From Ilex aquifolium (taxonomy: Eukaryota; Streptophyta; Magnoliopsida; Aquifoliales; Aquifoliaceae), in NCBI GenBank assembly GCA_951799425.1, contig OX637410.1, positions 4,836,001 through 4,900,000 of the forward strand: a DNA stretch of 64,000 bases, given 5' to 3'. Below the pieces are notes generated by a model, which was given only the letters and a program-made list of their open reading frames with translations, did no database searches and was not told the origin of the DNA. The translations under genes and the position numbers were made by a program. Positions 1-10,432 of the stretch are shown here, piece by piece (position 1 is the first letter of the stretch; each line of letters begins with the position of its first letter).

Positions 1-401
1 AACTTTTTTGGTTCAGTCTGGGAGTTTTACGCACTTTTCCATCTGATCTGCATACTGTGATCATGAGAAAAGCAAGATTAGTAAGAAAGAATGAAATCCG
101 AGAACAGCAAGCGAAACCACTATGTGGCAGAAGCACATTTGCTAAACGTTGTCGTGCCAAAAGACTTGGTGCCTGTAAACAATGCGGCCAGGTCTTTCAC
201 ATGAAAGAATATAATCAGTGTTCTGAACCAATTTCTGGTTGTGCACTCGATCGATTAGACTGGATAGTGAATGAGAAGAGTAAGGATTATCCTGACACAC
301 CATCCTATTCCGGTACTTTGCTTAACCGGTTTGTGCGACAGGAAATTAGAAGAGTCACTGATGGTTCAAATGACACGGAGACAGGGGATGACTCAGATTA
401 G
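1..401 (+). CDS. Small Cys/His-rich ORF downstream of pol (element A), 5' partial
   Basis: An open frame runs from the window edge to a TAG at 399-401. The start codon lies just left of the window: element D has the same protein with an upstream Met-Asn-Val-Lys start. The most conserved part is a C-x2-C-x4-H-x6-C cluster (CKQCGQVFHMKEYNQC), which resembles a zinc knuckle but has an unusual last spacing. It is preceded by a basic stretch rich in Arg and Lys, and the C-terminus is acidic. Homologous ORFs of about 130 codons occur at the same place in F, B and D, between the internal polypurine tract and ORF2. This is the only copy with no stop in the visible part. Function is unknown; a small nucleic-acid-binding protein is plausible. 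Confidence 0.75.
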   Translation, partial: LFWFSLGVLRTFPSDLHTVIMRKARLVRKNEIREQQAKPLCGRSTFAKRCRAKRLGACKQCGQVFHMKEYNQCSEPISGCALDRLDWIVNEKSKDYPDTPSYSGTLLNRFVRQEIRRVTDGSNDTETGDDSD

Positions 402-1071
402 ACAGCTTTTTGACAAAACTGTGGAAAATTGTGTCTGTGGGGATGAAAGCCAAGGGTCCGAATTTTTGTAAAAAGTGTAAAAATCTTTTTATGTACAAAC
501 TCTTTTGACTAAAATATAAACATGGGTCGAGTAAGGAATGTCCCAGAATACCAACCTAAAGCGTGGGTAGGGACTTATCATGAGATGCCATGAATTTTTG
601 GTTCAAACTTGTGTGCATAGCCCTCTTTTATTGTGAATACTAATGTGCATAAAAATTTTATTTTTTGCTCACCACGTTCGAATGCCAGATGACGTTCGAA
701 CGTCATCTGCTTACAGTACTTTGGTCTCTGATGGAACCCAAAAGTACTAGGAGTTCATCACGTTCGAACGCCTTTAGAAAGTTTGAACGAGACTTCCACG
801 TTCGAACGCCAATAGAACGTTCGAACAATCCTTTTAAAGACCTTCTACTCTCTAATAGAACCCAAAAGTACTGGGAGCTCACCACGTTCGAACGCTAGTC
901 TCACGTTCGAACGATCCTTTTAAAAACCTTCTACACACGTTCTCAAAACACCACCCATTCTCAATTTTTACCAAAAATCGACCACCCCAAAGGCATTCCC
1001 ACCTAAAAAATCATCATTCTCACAAAAAAATTAAACTTTTCAAAGCCCTAAACACCCCAAACCCGAGAACC
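402..1071 (+). promoter_or_regulatory. Spacer with TTCGAA palindrome array upstream of ORF2 (element A)
   Basis: No gene is visible. Between 675 and 913 there are about seven copies of a palindrome with core CGTTCGAACG (for example 675-684, 692-703, 760-770, 797-808, 817-825, 884-894, 902-913) plus a decayed copy at 781. Two copies of a spacer containing AAAAGTACT separate subgroups. Element D has the same array with a TATA box next to it; in A the TATA equivalent is gone (only tttaaaaacc remains near 923), so this copy of the internal promoter is probably dead. ORF2 follows at 1072. Confidence 0.6.
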
Positions 1072-2134
1072 ATGCCTCTAAGGGTGAAGCTTCCTGCTAG
1101 GCGCAACCCAGTCAGTCAAGAGCCCAATATGGTGGAGGAGGTCATTGAGGAAAGGGACGAGAGGCCTATTGTGCGAAGATACGATCGAACTCGCTTCCCC
1201 AACGCTCTCAAGGCAGACATATATGAAAATTTCTACCGAGAACAAGCTGTGGTTTGTGATAGGGATGTGGTGTTGATTGATTTTGCTGAGTTGGATATTT
1301 TTGAGGACATGGAGAGGAGGGGGTGGATGTTATACTTAAGAAACGACGGAGAGGCCGTGATTGACTTGGTGCGAGAGTTCTACTCCAAATCAAAACGTAT
1401 GTAAGGGGGTCCCATATTGATGTGCATGAGGAGTACATCCGGGAACTGAGACAAGAGATGCCTCGGGTACCAAGGCCTACCTACCCCCAAGGAAGAAGGT
1501 AGGCATGGATGTGGTGGGGGCCGAGTTGACGGGATTGGGTACATTCTCTTTGGCGAATCAGAGATTTTTTTGGCAAGGGGAGTTGACTGATAAGTATAGA
1601 ATGTTGAATTTGATTGCGGTTTCGAACTTCGCCCCCATCGGGTGCAAGAACGAGATCCTCCCCGAGGCAGCCCGATTACTATACGCACTTGGGAAGGGCC
1701 ACAACATAGACCTCCCCTCAATGATTTTGACAGAGATGATGGAGGGATGCGATGTGAAGAGGAACTCGCTCTCTTTTGGCACCCTGGTAACGGAGATGTG
1801 CACAGACCACGGGGTTAGGGTGAGGCCTGAGATGACTATCCAGAAGCCAATGGGGCCACTGAACAAGGCTTTATTCTGGAAGAGCCAAGGTCATAGTGGA
1901 GGCCCAGCGGCTAGACAGGATGTGCCCCCTACCCGAGGCACTGATGAAGTCTAGGACGTGTTAGATGTGGAGGAGGAGAGAGAGTTAGATGCTGAGAGAG
2001 CTCAGGAGCGGACTTAGGAGGAGGCAGGGCCCAGTACCAGCACCCGACGCTCACTTCGAGAGATAATGCTTAGCATCGAAGCTAAGTAGGATGAAATTCT
2101 TCGCCTTCTGAGGGGTGGAGCTGGAGGAGAATGA
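1072..2134 (+). pseudogene. ORF2 of element A, 'putative plant transposon protein'-like, frameshifted
   Basis: The frame opens at the ATG at 1072 (MPLRVKLPARR...), directly comparable to the D copy. It continues past a segment ending in a conserved RGW before changing frame near 1388. Relative to D, 22 bp are missing there. A second open block (1505-1954) carries the conserved QGELTDKYRMLNLI and the IQKP/PLNK segment. TAG stops at 1954, 2017 and 2089 break the acidic tail, where D has sense codons. The family matches what Pfam calls a putative plant transposon protein, known as the third ORF of many Athila-like elements; biochemical function is not established. No signal peptide or membrane segment is visible, so 'env-like' rests on position only. 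Confidence 0.7.
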
Positions 2135-3927
2135 GAGAGAGAGAGATTTCTGTTGTTGAGTATGGTTGAGTGTTTGTACTTCTTTTGTGAATGATTTGAA
2201 TCCTTTTGTTTTTGTGATAAACTATTATATTTTGTGAAATAAATGGTTCAGTTTTATCTTTTTAAATGCATATGTAGAATTAGCATTACATTGATTGTTA
2301 ATGAATGATGGAACAAATGTGGATTATGAGATTGGTTATTAAAGTGACTAATCACATGATCGGTTTGACACCTAACTTAGCAATCTAGACTTATCACCAT
2401 AGATCCTTGAAAAATGGTATTTCCTCTATACTTAAAATATCAAATGTATATTGGTATTTGTTATTCTTAAGGTACAAGGTGACCAAACTCAAAAAGGGAA
2501 TTGATATATAACCGACATCCCTTGAGAAACCTGACATAAACAGTATAGATACCAAAGAATACCATGGTAATCCTTGAGCCTTACGATGCTTTTGAGAGGA
2601 TATCAACATTTACTCAAGTAAGGTTTTTCACTATCTATCCTTGAATAATCTCATTAAACTTGCTTTAATTGACGCAACTAAAGCAATATGTTTACATATC
2701 CCCCCTCCCCCCCAAGGAATCTATTTATACGACACATACATGTGCACATACTTGAGAAAGGATCTTAGGCCATCTTTGACTTAATTTTGAGCCTTAAGCC
2801 ATTTCTTTTACAAAATTATATCCCTAGTTAACTGAGATTGAGCCTTTAATGTATTATCTCTTTTTCAAGTGACCCATATAATTACCAAACCACAAGAAAA
2901 TATACTTGACATACCTTTGCTATCTAATTTTGTTGCACCCTCTTATAAATCAGTATGATACATAAATGCAAGAGAAAGGAAAAAGACTATGGTGGATGCT
3001 ATTCAATGAAAAGAAAAGTCAGTGGAAATAATTGAAAAAGAAAAGAAACAGAAAGACAGGAAATTGCCAAGAAAGTGAAAAATGAGAAAAATGAATGAAA
3101 GAAATACCATTTCTAGGCAAAATGTCGAAAAGCTAGAAAGAGGTGTGCTACACTACATAATGAAAGGATAACTTTTGAATACCATTGACGTCATTTCGTT
3201 AGCCACTGACCTCTAGCCACATTACACCCTATAAAAAGCCCTAATTGATCTCAAGTATGGTGCATGTGTAGGTCGTCAACCAAAAGTTGGGGGATGTTAA
3301 ATATTATTTCTTTATTTGCATCAATATTCTTCCATGAGATTATGCCAAACATGATCAGTCTGCTTCCTTAAAACTTCACTCCCATACTAATTGTGCATGT
3401 GATTTTTTGATTGGTCATCCTCTGATCACATGCCCTTTGAGAGACAAGTCACTATAATCAGAGCAGATTTTTGCTGAGAGCATTCTAAGAGAGGTTTGTG
3501 AAATCAAAGCTATCCATGGAAGGTGGTAAAATGGAATGTTTGTTATATAACAATTTTTGTTGCTAGAATGATCATTCCTACTACACAGGGAATTCCAAAT
3601 GCCAATGTGACAGATGCTAATTTTTGCATAGAATAAACACCAATGAAAAAGGAGTATGTCGGAGATAAGTCAAAATTGAGGGTTGGGTGTCCCAACGACC
3701 ATGATGCTAACTTACTTTAAACAACAATCCCACATACACATCTGTTCGACTGAAGTTTGTGGGTAGCTTCACTGAAAACCCTCACGAGACAACACTCGTC
3801 AGCTAGGGTAAACTTAGTGGTTCAATGACTTGCTGCATATGCTAAATGCAACCGGATTACCTACGAAAATGGCATTGTAAATAAATTCGCATTCCATTGT
3901 TGTTGTATTACTAGAGACTAGCAATAT
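2135..3927 (+). other. Long 3' untranslated region of element A
   Basis: No gene is visible in this 1.8 kb. It contains a conserved tactcaagtaa box near 2613, and an A/G-rich tract at about 2985-3080. Similar purine-rich tracts lie roughly 900 bp before the polypurine tract in elements B, C and D. A conserved block just before the polypurine tract (around 3760-3860) recurs in B, C and D. Confidence 0.6.
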
Positions 3928-3941
3928 TTAGGTTGGGGGTG
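3928..3941 (+). other. 3' polypurine tract of element A
   Basis: tttaggttgggggtg abuts the LTR start TGATTAGTAG. It would prime plus-strand DNA synthesis. The same motif precedes the 3' LTRs of B, C and D. Confidence 0.85.
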
Positions 3942-5794
3942 TGATTAGTAGTTAAAATCAGCATATTACTATGCATTTTTAAGACTAATTATACTTTGAT
4001 GGAGTTTAAATGATGACATTTCAGGACATAAATTGAACAAAGGTCCAAAGACAATGAATATCAAACTTTCATGCGACACTAGCATGCCCTGGAGCAAAAT
4101 TGGAGTAGCTTGGAACAAAGCAACCACGTTCGAACGCCAACTCACGTTCGAACTTCTCCTTTGAATTAATTGAGGACCAGGATGCTGAGACATGGCCTGT
4201 TACAGCCAAGAAGGAAAACACTGAGGTACTTGAGTACCACGTTCGAACGTCCTCTTGAATTATTTGAGGACTAGGATGCTGAGTGCAAAGCGTCAAGTTG
4301 TGCATGGAGTGTGGAAATAGATTTCACAAAAGACAACAGGCCACTTGAGTGGTAAGATCAGACCCCATCTAGCGTTCGAACGCCCATCAAGCAAAGACAG
4401 AAGTAACATTCGAACTCCAGAAAACGTTCGAACCCCCATCAAGCAAAGACAAAAGCAACGTTTGAACGCCAGGCAACGTTCGAACGTTATCCCCAGACAA
4501 GCTGCAGAGTGGTTGATTTTCTCTCCAAACATTGGGACTTTAACTTGGACTTTGAAGTCCTTGTACTATTCCTCCACACTACCTTGCCCACTCCTCTTTA
4601 CCTATAAATACTCCCATTGTGGGAACTTGCAAGGGAGAGTGGGATTGGCACTAGACCAACATTTCTTAGCTTGTTATAGAATTAGTCTTAGACTTAGGCT
4701 TTCAATAACTTGCATAAAGGGAGATAGATCATCTTTTGGTAGAGGAGGAAACCCTCCAAAAGTGACTAGCTTTCTTCTACTTTCAATATTTATTTCATTC
4801 ACTTCCATTGCTTGAGCTTATTTCTTCCCTTAGAGGAGTGAAACTCTTCCACTTTTCTAGAACTTTGCCAAAGCCGTGAAGGGTGGAAAGTGATTCACTT
4901 ATTCTTCGTCGAAGATCGGCTCCTTGCTTATTGTGTTTTACTTTGTAACTCCTCTACTTGGAAGGATGAGCATCACTCACTTTTTTAGCTTTACCAAAGC
5001 CATTAAGAGTGAGTAGTTTCTCATTCACTCTTTAGTAAGAGGTAATGGACATGTATAAATCATCGGGAAGTTATATCTGTACATTTCGTTTATTCTTAAT
5101 GCTTTATATTTCACTCGCTTATTGAATGATTGACTGCATCTAGCAAAGCTAGGGTACTTTGTATAACCGTGAGTACTTTCTATAACATAGATAACTCTTG
5201 CATAGAAAGACTCGTCGGTTCAAGGTAAGTACCCCGGCTAGATCTTCATGACTACTCTTCAATCTTCACCATTATTGTGCTTCAATTAAAGAATGGAAAT
5301 AAAATATTAATGTCATGGTTGGATGCCTTGTAGAAACACTTGCTTGTTTGTAGACGGGTTGAGTCTCGACACAGACAATTTTTGTAAACTCCCAGAAAGA
5401 CATCGGAACCATGCTCTTAATTCTTACAATCTACCTTTATGTTCTGATTAACTTGTTGTTGACACAGGAGTTAATTGAGTTATAAAACACAAGTATAACA
5501 AACCGGATGATTAATTGCATGTCCAGATCCTCGAACTGAAGAGTGACTTTTTACATTTGAGCTTATCTTATATGTTGTTTAGAAAACCCTCTTGGAAAGA
5601 ATCCTATATTCTGTCCAGGAAATCCCATACACCACATAACTTCAAATCTCACGGGTTACAACCATTCGGTCTCCACCACTACTTACCTCGAAACACCAAC
5701 AATAGTTCCCTGTGGATTCGACTCTGGACTTAAACCGGATTATTACTACAGCTTGACCGCCTGCACTTGGGTGTACACATTTTGGATCAAGTCA
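3942..5794 (+). repeat. 3' LTR of element A (family X)
   Basis: The LTR starts TGATTAGTAG and ends GGATCAAGTCA, 1853 bp. It matches the inverted LTRs of D (47866-49731 and 63400 onward) and the solo LTR at 32235-33761. It carries a TTCGAA palindrome array, a TATA box at 4611-4620 and a U5 part near 5705-5794 that is shared in outline with family Z (a CCCTGTGG-ATTCGAC-like block, then CTTGGGTGTA). Several short open frames inside it are chance frames. Confidence 0.88.
4125..4620 (+). promoter_or_regulatory. LTR promoter of element A: TTCGAA palindrome cluster plus TATA box
   Basis: Copies of (A)CGTTCGAACG lie at 4126-4136, 4144-4153, 4239-4250, 4372-4383, 4423-4432 and 4475-4487. Single-base variants at 4406-4415 and 4457-4468 show CG changed to CA or TTTGAA. 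The TATA box cctataaata is at 4611-4620, about 120 bp downstream of the last palindrome. Transcription of the element would start near 4640-4650. The same palindrome sits upstream of ORF2 in this element. Confidence 0.65.
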
Positions 5795-5799
5795 CTAGC

Positions 5800-5987
5800 C
5801 AAGAGAGGAACAACCTTATATTCTAGTTGATGATCAGACTGATCGCCATATTCTATTAGGATTAGAGACTAGCATCACCCAGTTGGATTAAATGATGGCT
5901 AGCTATGAGGAGAATCAGAATGAGATCCTGAGGCAACTTCGAGGACAGTATGGTGAAGGCGCGTCAGATAGTGATCGGAGTTTCTGA
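5800..5987 (+). pseudogene. C-terminal remnant of ORF2 (element C)
   Basis: Sequence matches the ORF2 tails of F (about 20940-21121) and B (about 38985-39140). It includes the block encoding a YEENQNEILR-like segment and a terminal acidic/Ser tail ending with TGA at 5985-5987. Adjacent in-frame TAG and TGA codons near 5830 replace the Val-Asp-Asp region. The 5' part was displaced by insertion of element A. Confidence 0.6.
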
Positions 5988-7718
5988 AGTTTCTAAGCTC
6001 TTTCTACTCTTACCAAACTTTTTACTCAAATACTTTATTTCAGTTTTATGTTTTGAATAGTTGTTTGGATTTGGCTTTGATTAATATGGTTGGTTTATGA
6101 TTTTGCTAAGTTTTGTTGTGTTAGGATACTTATCTCATATGATTCACGATAAGAATTATGTTTTCATTCTAACGCTTTGCAAGTATAACCCTAACCAGAT
6201 TACGCGGGATTTTCATACATTGATTGTGCGCTATATTTATATTTTCAACGAAACTCAGCATTCTGAGCACGTAAAAATTTCTTATTCTCAAAACCTTTTT
6301 TGAAATACTACGATCCATTATAGAGCTTACATATATAGTGGAGATCTAACCCTATATGTAGATTTTGAGCCAATCTTTCTTGGAGAGATTTTTCACATTT
6401 ACTCAAGTAAAAATTTTCGGTTCAGCAGTAATATTTCTTTGAATAATCTCATTATCCTTGTTTTGATTAGCACTCGTTGAATAACATGGTTAACATTTCT
6501 TTAACTCTTAAATGGAAATTATGCAGGTGCATGAATTCTGGGAAATGATCTTAGACCATTTGTGATTTTATTGAGCCTCAATCATTTCTTTTGCGAAACT
6601 ATATCCCTAGTAAGCTGTGATTAAGTCTAAATGAAAATTTCTTTTCTTAAACCCATCAGTTAACTAAGCCACAGAAAAAAAATATATTGACCGACCCTTG
6701 CTATCTAATTTTCTTGCACCCTCTCCTAAAGAAAGCATTATACAGAAAAGGGAGAAAAGAAAATGGTGACTACAATTCAAGAAAGAAAATAAAAAGGACA
6801 AAGAAAAGAATATGTTAAAGAAAGCAAAGAGGAAAAGAAAAAGAAAAAGCAATGAAGCAAAGAAAGAAAATAACCAAGAAATTGCAAAAATGGGATTGAA
6901 AGGAGAAATAGGAAATACAATGTGTAAAAATTTTGGAAAAATGAGAGAGAAGTGTGCTGTAGTAATCGAAGAGGATTATGTTTGAATACCTTTGATGTCA
7001 CTTCTTTAAACCCAATTCCCTTGGCCACATTATAACCCTGATAAAGTCTTTTTTGATTCTAGAAGTCATGCATATGTATTATTTCCACCTATCCATTAAA
7101 AAGGAGAGTGTTGATAATGTTGTTTGATGCAGTGTTAATATTCTATCATGAGATTATACCAATTTTCAGTTTTATTTGAATAATCTTCTTTTGGAATATT
7201 ACATGAGCAAATATCTTGCTTTGTTAACAATATTCTTATGACATGTAATTTTTGAGTGATAGTCACTAAAACTTGAGTGTATTCTTTGCGGAGTGATTTC
7301 CAAGAAAGGATTGACATCGAGGCTAATTCTTGTACAACAGAATGAAGGATTATGATATTTCTTAAGTGTTTTTGAAATAAAGAAATCCTTGCACACACAC
7401 ACACACATGAGTTTTTCTGAAAATATATGGAATAGTGTTACAGTTAATGTATGTTACTTTTATAGTGATCAGTGATGTAAAGTATCCTGGTAATAGAATA
7501 GAATGGTGATTTAATCTTATTTGTGGAGAATATGAATTATGTAATCCTAACCTTTGAAGTCAGTAGGTATCTTCACTGGAAACTTTCATGAAGCAAGACT
7601 CGTCTACTAGAGATCACCTAGGGGTTTAACGGCTTGTTGCATACGCTAAATGCTATTATGAAATCTACGAAAGTGATTTTGTTTTATTTGTTTGTTTTAT
7701 TACTAGGGACTAGTAATG
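5988..7718 (+). other. 3' untranslated region of element C
   Basis: No gene is visible. It holds the conserved tactcaagtaa box (about 6399), a purine-rich tract at about 6745-6910, and a CA dinucleotide run at about 7391-7408 that recurs at the same place in element B (about 40608-40622). The block before the polypurine tract is shared with A, B and D. Confidence 0.6.
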
Positions 7719-7733
7719 TTTGGTTGGGGGGTG
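7719..7733 (+). other. 3' polypurine tract of element C
   Basis: tttggttggggggtg directly precedes the LTR start TGATTAACTC. Confidence 0.85.
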
Positions 7734-9284
7734 TGATTAACTCTAAAAGAATGTGTAATTGAATCAGGGTTTAGGGTTATCTGTGTGCGTAAACTAGGTT
7801 AAAGTGATTAATTTTTAAAGTATTAGGGTTAATACGTAGTTTGTACATTTTGCAGAGTTTCAAGCATAAATATGGAAATCTAAGAGGACCAAAGTGCAAA
7901 GGCTAAATGAGGAAGGGGAGGAAAGTGTAAATCACAAGGAGGCTACCAAAGGAAAAATCTAGAGAAATGCTACGGTCCGGACGGTGCTAATAGCGTCCGG
8001 ACGAAGCCCAAACTGCCTCAAGTCTCTCTCTTCTCCCATTGGTTCATGTGAGCAACAAATCACTCTGATTAGCTGTCCAGGGTGTCTGCTGCCTTACTCC
8101 CTCCTACCGATGCCTATAAATAGCCTTTTCAGCTCATTTTTCATTTTTCAGGGGATTGCAAGAGAGCTCAGTCTAGTGCAAGAGAGGAGAGAAAGCAGGA
8201 AAGAAAGAGAGAAAGAGAGACTTTAGTGAGTGTTTCAACTAGAAAACGAGCGAAGCCCTGCCCTAATTATTTCTCAACCAGAATTTTCTCTACTTCTACA
8301 TTTCTGTTTATCCTTTCTACTTGGAGGGTTGAACCTCTCCCACTTTTGTGCCCTAGCTGGTAATAAGAGTGACTGTGTTTCAGCTATTCCTTGGGAAATG
8401 ATGTTTGTGTATTTTTTTTTTTTTGGTTGTAATGAGATTATATAACTCCTTTTGCTCGTTTATAGCAATGAGGCGTGAGTAGTCCGTTTATACTCTTCGG
8501 TGAAGGGTGAATGTATGTATGATACTGTTTAAGTTATGGAAATGACGATATTTTATTTATGTGTTAAAGTTTATACCTCCCTTAATTGATGGATGATTAC
8601 TATTATAATATGCTCATGGTTATGAACACCGAGCAAAGCTTAATGCTATATACCATACTATCTACAATTATTATGCCTTTCATGCATGATATAGTGATGT
8701 ACATAGTTGGGCTTTATGTAACAGTTAGGAGATTGGTTATAGATGGGTTAAATCTCGCTATAGTCAATGCTTTTGATTCAACGCATAAACCGGAACTCCG
8801 TCTTCATTGAATCATCACCCTGCTGATTGAATAGCTAGAGTAAACCTTTTGAATAGTTCATATTCAGGTTTACTAGGGTTATTTGATTGTTGCATGGTAT
8901 ATAGACCTTCCAGATAACTTAATCAATTGTTGTGATATGTTTCAGTTATACATCAAACCTACCGGTTAGCTTTCCAGTAAAATGAGAGTTAATTGTTGTA
9001 AGGTGGTATTTGCATAAATAAACAGTATAATATATGTTGGATCCCCACATTGAAGAATACATTTTTATCATTGTTATTCAATGTTTTAGTTAAGTGTTTA
9101 TTTGATAATTCTAAGCTCACACCACAAGCTATTTCGTTGCACACTAAACACATAATAATTTTACCGTTTTCTATTTTTTAATATCGACAGTTAGCTCTTT
9201 GTGGGTTCGACCTCGGGCTTAACCGAGAAATATTGTAATTTGACCACTTATATTTGGGTGGATGACATAAATCAGGTCAGATCA
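7734..9284 (+). repeat. 3' LTR of element C (family Z)
   Basis: This 1551 bp LTR begins TGATTAACTC and ends GGTCAGATCA. It matches both LTRs of F over its length. It contains two GTCCGGAC palindromes (7975-7982, 7995-8002), a TATA box gcctataaatag (about 8112-8123) about 110 bp downstream, and a two-unit telomere-like motif agggtttagggtta (7766-7779) near its 5' end. Confidence 0.88.
7975..8124 (+). promoter_or_regulatory. LTR promoter of element C: GTCCGGAC palindromes plus TATA
   Basis: Two GTCCGGAC palindromes 12 bp apart are followed by a CAAT-like ccattggtt (8037-8045) and the TATA box at about 8112. The same order and spacing occur in the F and B LTRs. Confidence 0.6.
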
Positions 9285-9464
9285 ATTAGTAGGTCATAAA
9301 ATCCATAGTGACGTATTCACGCTTCCACTCAGCTACCTCCAAATGCTGGAACAACCCTGTCGGTCTCTGGTGCTCAGCCTTAACCTGCTGACACGTGAGA
9401 CATCTACTGAAAAATTCTCCTACGCGTCTCTTCATCCCACTCTAGTAATACTAACGGCGAAGAT
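9285..9464 (-). pseudogene. Integrase HHCC zinc-binding domain fragment of chromovirus E
   Basis: The reverse strand encodes a recognisable chromovirus integrase N-terminus. It has a GMKR-like segment, then a CLTCQQVKAEHQ stretch with the CxxC pair, then a GLFQ-x-L-x-V-x-EW segment leading to the start of the catalytic core (TMDFM). At least two stops interrupt the HH part. The upstream end continues at 25338, beyond element F. The catalytic core is cut off by insertion of element C. Confidence 0.8.
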
Positions 9465-9720
9465 TGATTAACCCTAAATAATGCATAAATGAATTAGGTT
9501 TTAAAGTTCATTGTGTGCATGAATTAGGTTAAAATGATTAAGTTATAAAATATTAGGGTTAATGCGTAAGTTGTGCATTTTGCAGGGTTTCAAGTGGAAA
9601 TACCGAAATTCAGGAGGACCAAAGTGCAAAGGCTAAATGAGGAAGGAGAGGCAAGTATAGTTCACAAATCAACAAGTTAAAAAGGGAAGGCTGGCTAAGC
9701 AAGGAAACCAGAGAAATGCT

Positions 9721-9872
9721 ACCGTCCGGACGGTGGTGATGGCATTCGGACGGTGCTTAAACCACCTTAACTCTCTCTCCTCTCCCATTGGTCCAATTGA
9801 GCAACAAAACACCTTGATTTGTCTATCTAGTTGTCTACCGCCTTGAAGCACTTCTCCAGTGCCTATAAATAC
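9721..9872 (+). promoter_or_regulatory. LTR promoter of element F: GTCCGGAC palindrome plus TATA
   Basis: A perfect 14-bp palindrome ACCGTCCGGACGGT lies at 9721-9734 and a half-decayed copy at 9742-9754 (gcattcggacggt). The TATA box cctataaatacc is about 107 bp downstream, with a CAAT-like ccattggtcc between them. Confidence 0.6.
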
Positions 9873-10432
9873 CTGAGTTCAGTCATTTTTTTAGGGGATT
9901 CTCCAGAGAGATCAGAAGAGTTTAAGACAGAGAGAAAAAGATATTTCAAGAGGAATTTCAGTTAGAGAATAAGCGGAGCCCTATCCTAATCACTTCCCAG
10001 CCAAAATTTTCTCTACTTCTACATTTCTGTTTATCCTTTCTACTTGGAGGGTTGAAACTATCCCACTTTTGTGCCCTAGCTGGTAATAAGAGTGGTAGTG
10101 TTTCAGCTATTCCTCGGGGAAGGACGTGTTGTATTTTGTTTTCAATTGTAATGGGATTATCTCACTCCTTTTGCTCGTCTATAGCAATGAGGCGTAAGTA
10201 GTCCTTTTATACTCTTCGGTGAAGGGTGAATGCATGTGTAATACTGTTTATGTTATGGAAATGACGATGTTTTATTTATGCGTTAATGTTTATACCTCCC
10301 TTAATTGATGGATGGTTACATTTATAATGTGCTCATGGTTATGAACACCAAGCAAAGCCTATTGATATATATCATTCTATCTATTATTATTACGTACTTC
10401 ATGCATGATACAGTGATGTACATAGTTGGGCT

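Larger units (their letters stand above)
1..5794 (+). mobile_element. Element A: Athila-like Ty3/gypsy retrotransposon, 3' part (family X)
   Basis: The window opens inside this element, so its 5' LTR, gag and pol are not visible. What remains, in order, is the small Cys/His ORF, a palindrome-rich internal promoter region, the broken second ORF, a 1.8 kb 3' UTR, a polypurine tract and a complete 3' LTR (3942-5794). The element is inserted in the tail of ORF2 of element C: sequence resuming at 5795 matches the ORF2 end of elements B and F. The expected right TSD is ctagc (5795-5799); the left copy is outside the window. Its closest relative here is element D, which shares LTR ends, ORF2 and palindrome core. 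Confidence 0.9.
5795..9284 (+). mobile_element. Element C: Athila-like retrotransposon, 3' end only (family Z)
   Basis: Only the end of ORF2, the 3' UTR, the polypurine tract and the 3' LTR are present; the rest lies left of element A, outside the window. C is inserted in chromovirus E: the sequence after its LTR (9285 onward) reads as E integrase on the minus strand. The expected right TSD is attag (9285-9289). C's LTR is closest to that of element F. Confidence 0.85.

Noticed and set aside
1072..2134. Envelope protein identity for ORF2
   Set aside because: Position is env-like, but no signal peptide, membrane segment or cleavage site is visible in any of the copies.
4345..4815. 156-codon open frame in the LTR of A
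   Set aside because: It spans the palindrome cluster and TATA box, has no recognisable domain, and the matching LTR of D does not keep it open.
6664..7028. Phe/Leu-rich minus-strand open frames resembling membrane proteins
   Set aside because: They are the reverse of the purine-rich tract in the 3' UTR of C; composition alone gives the hydrophobic appearance.
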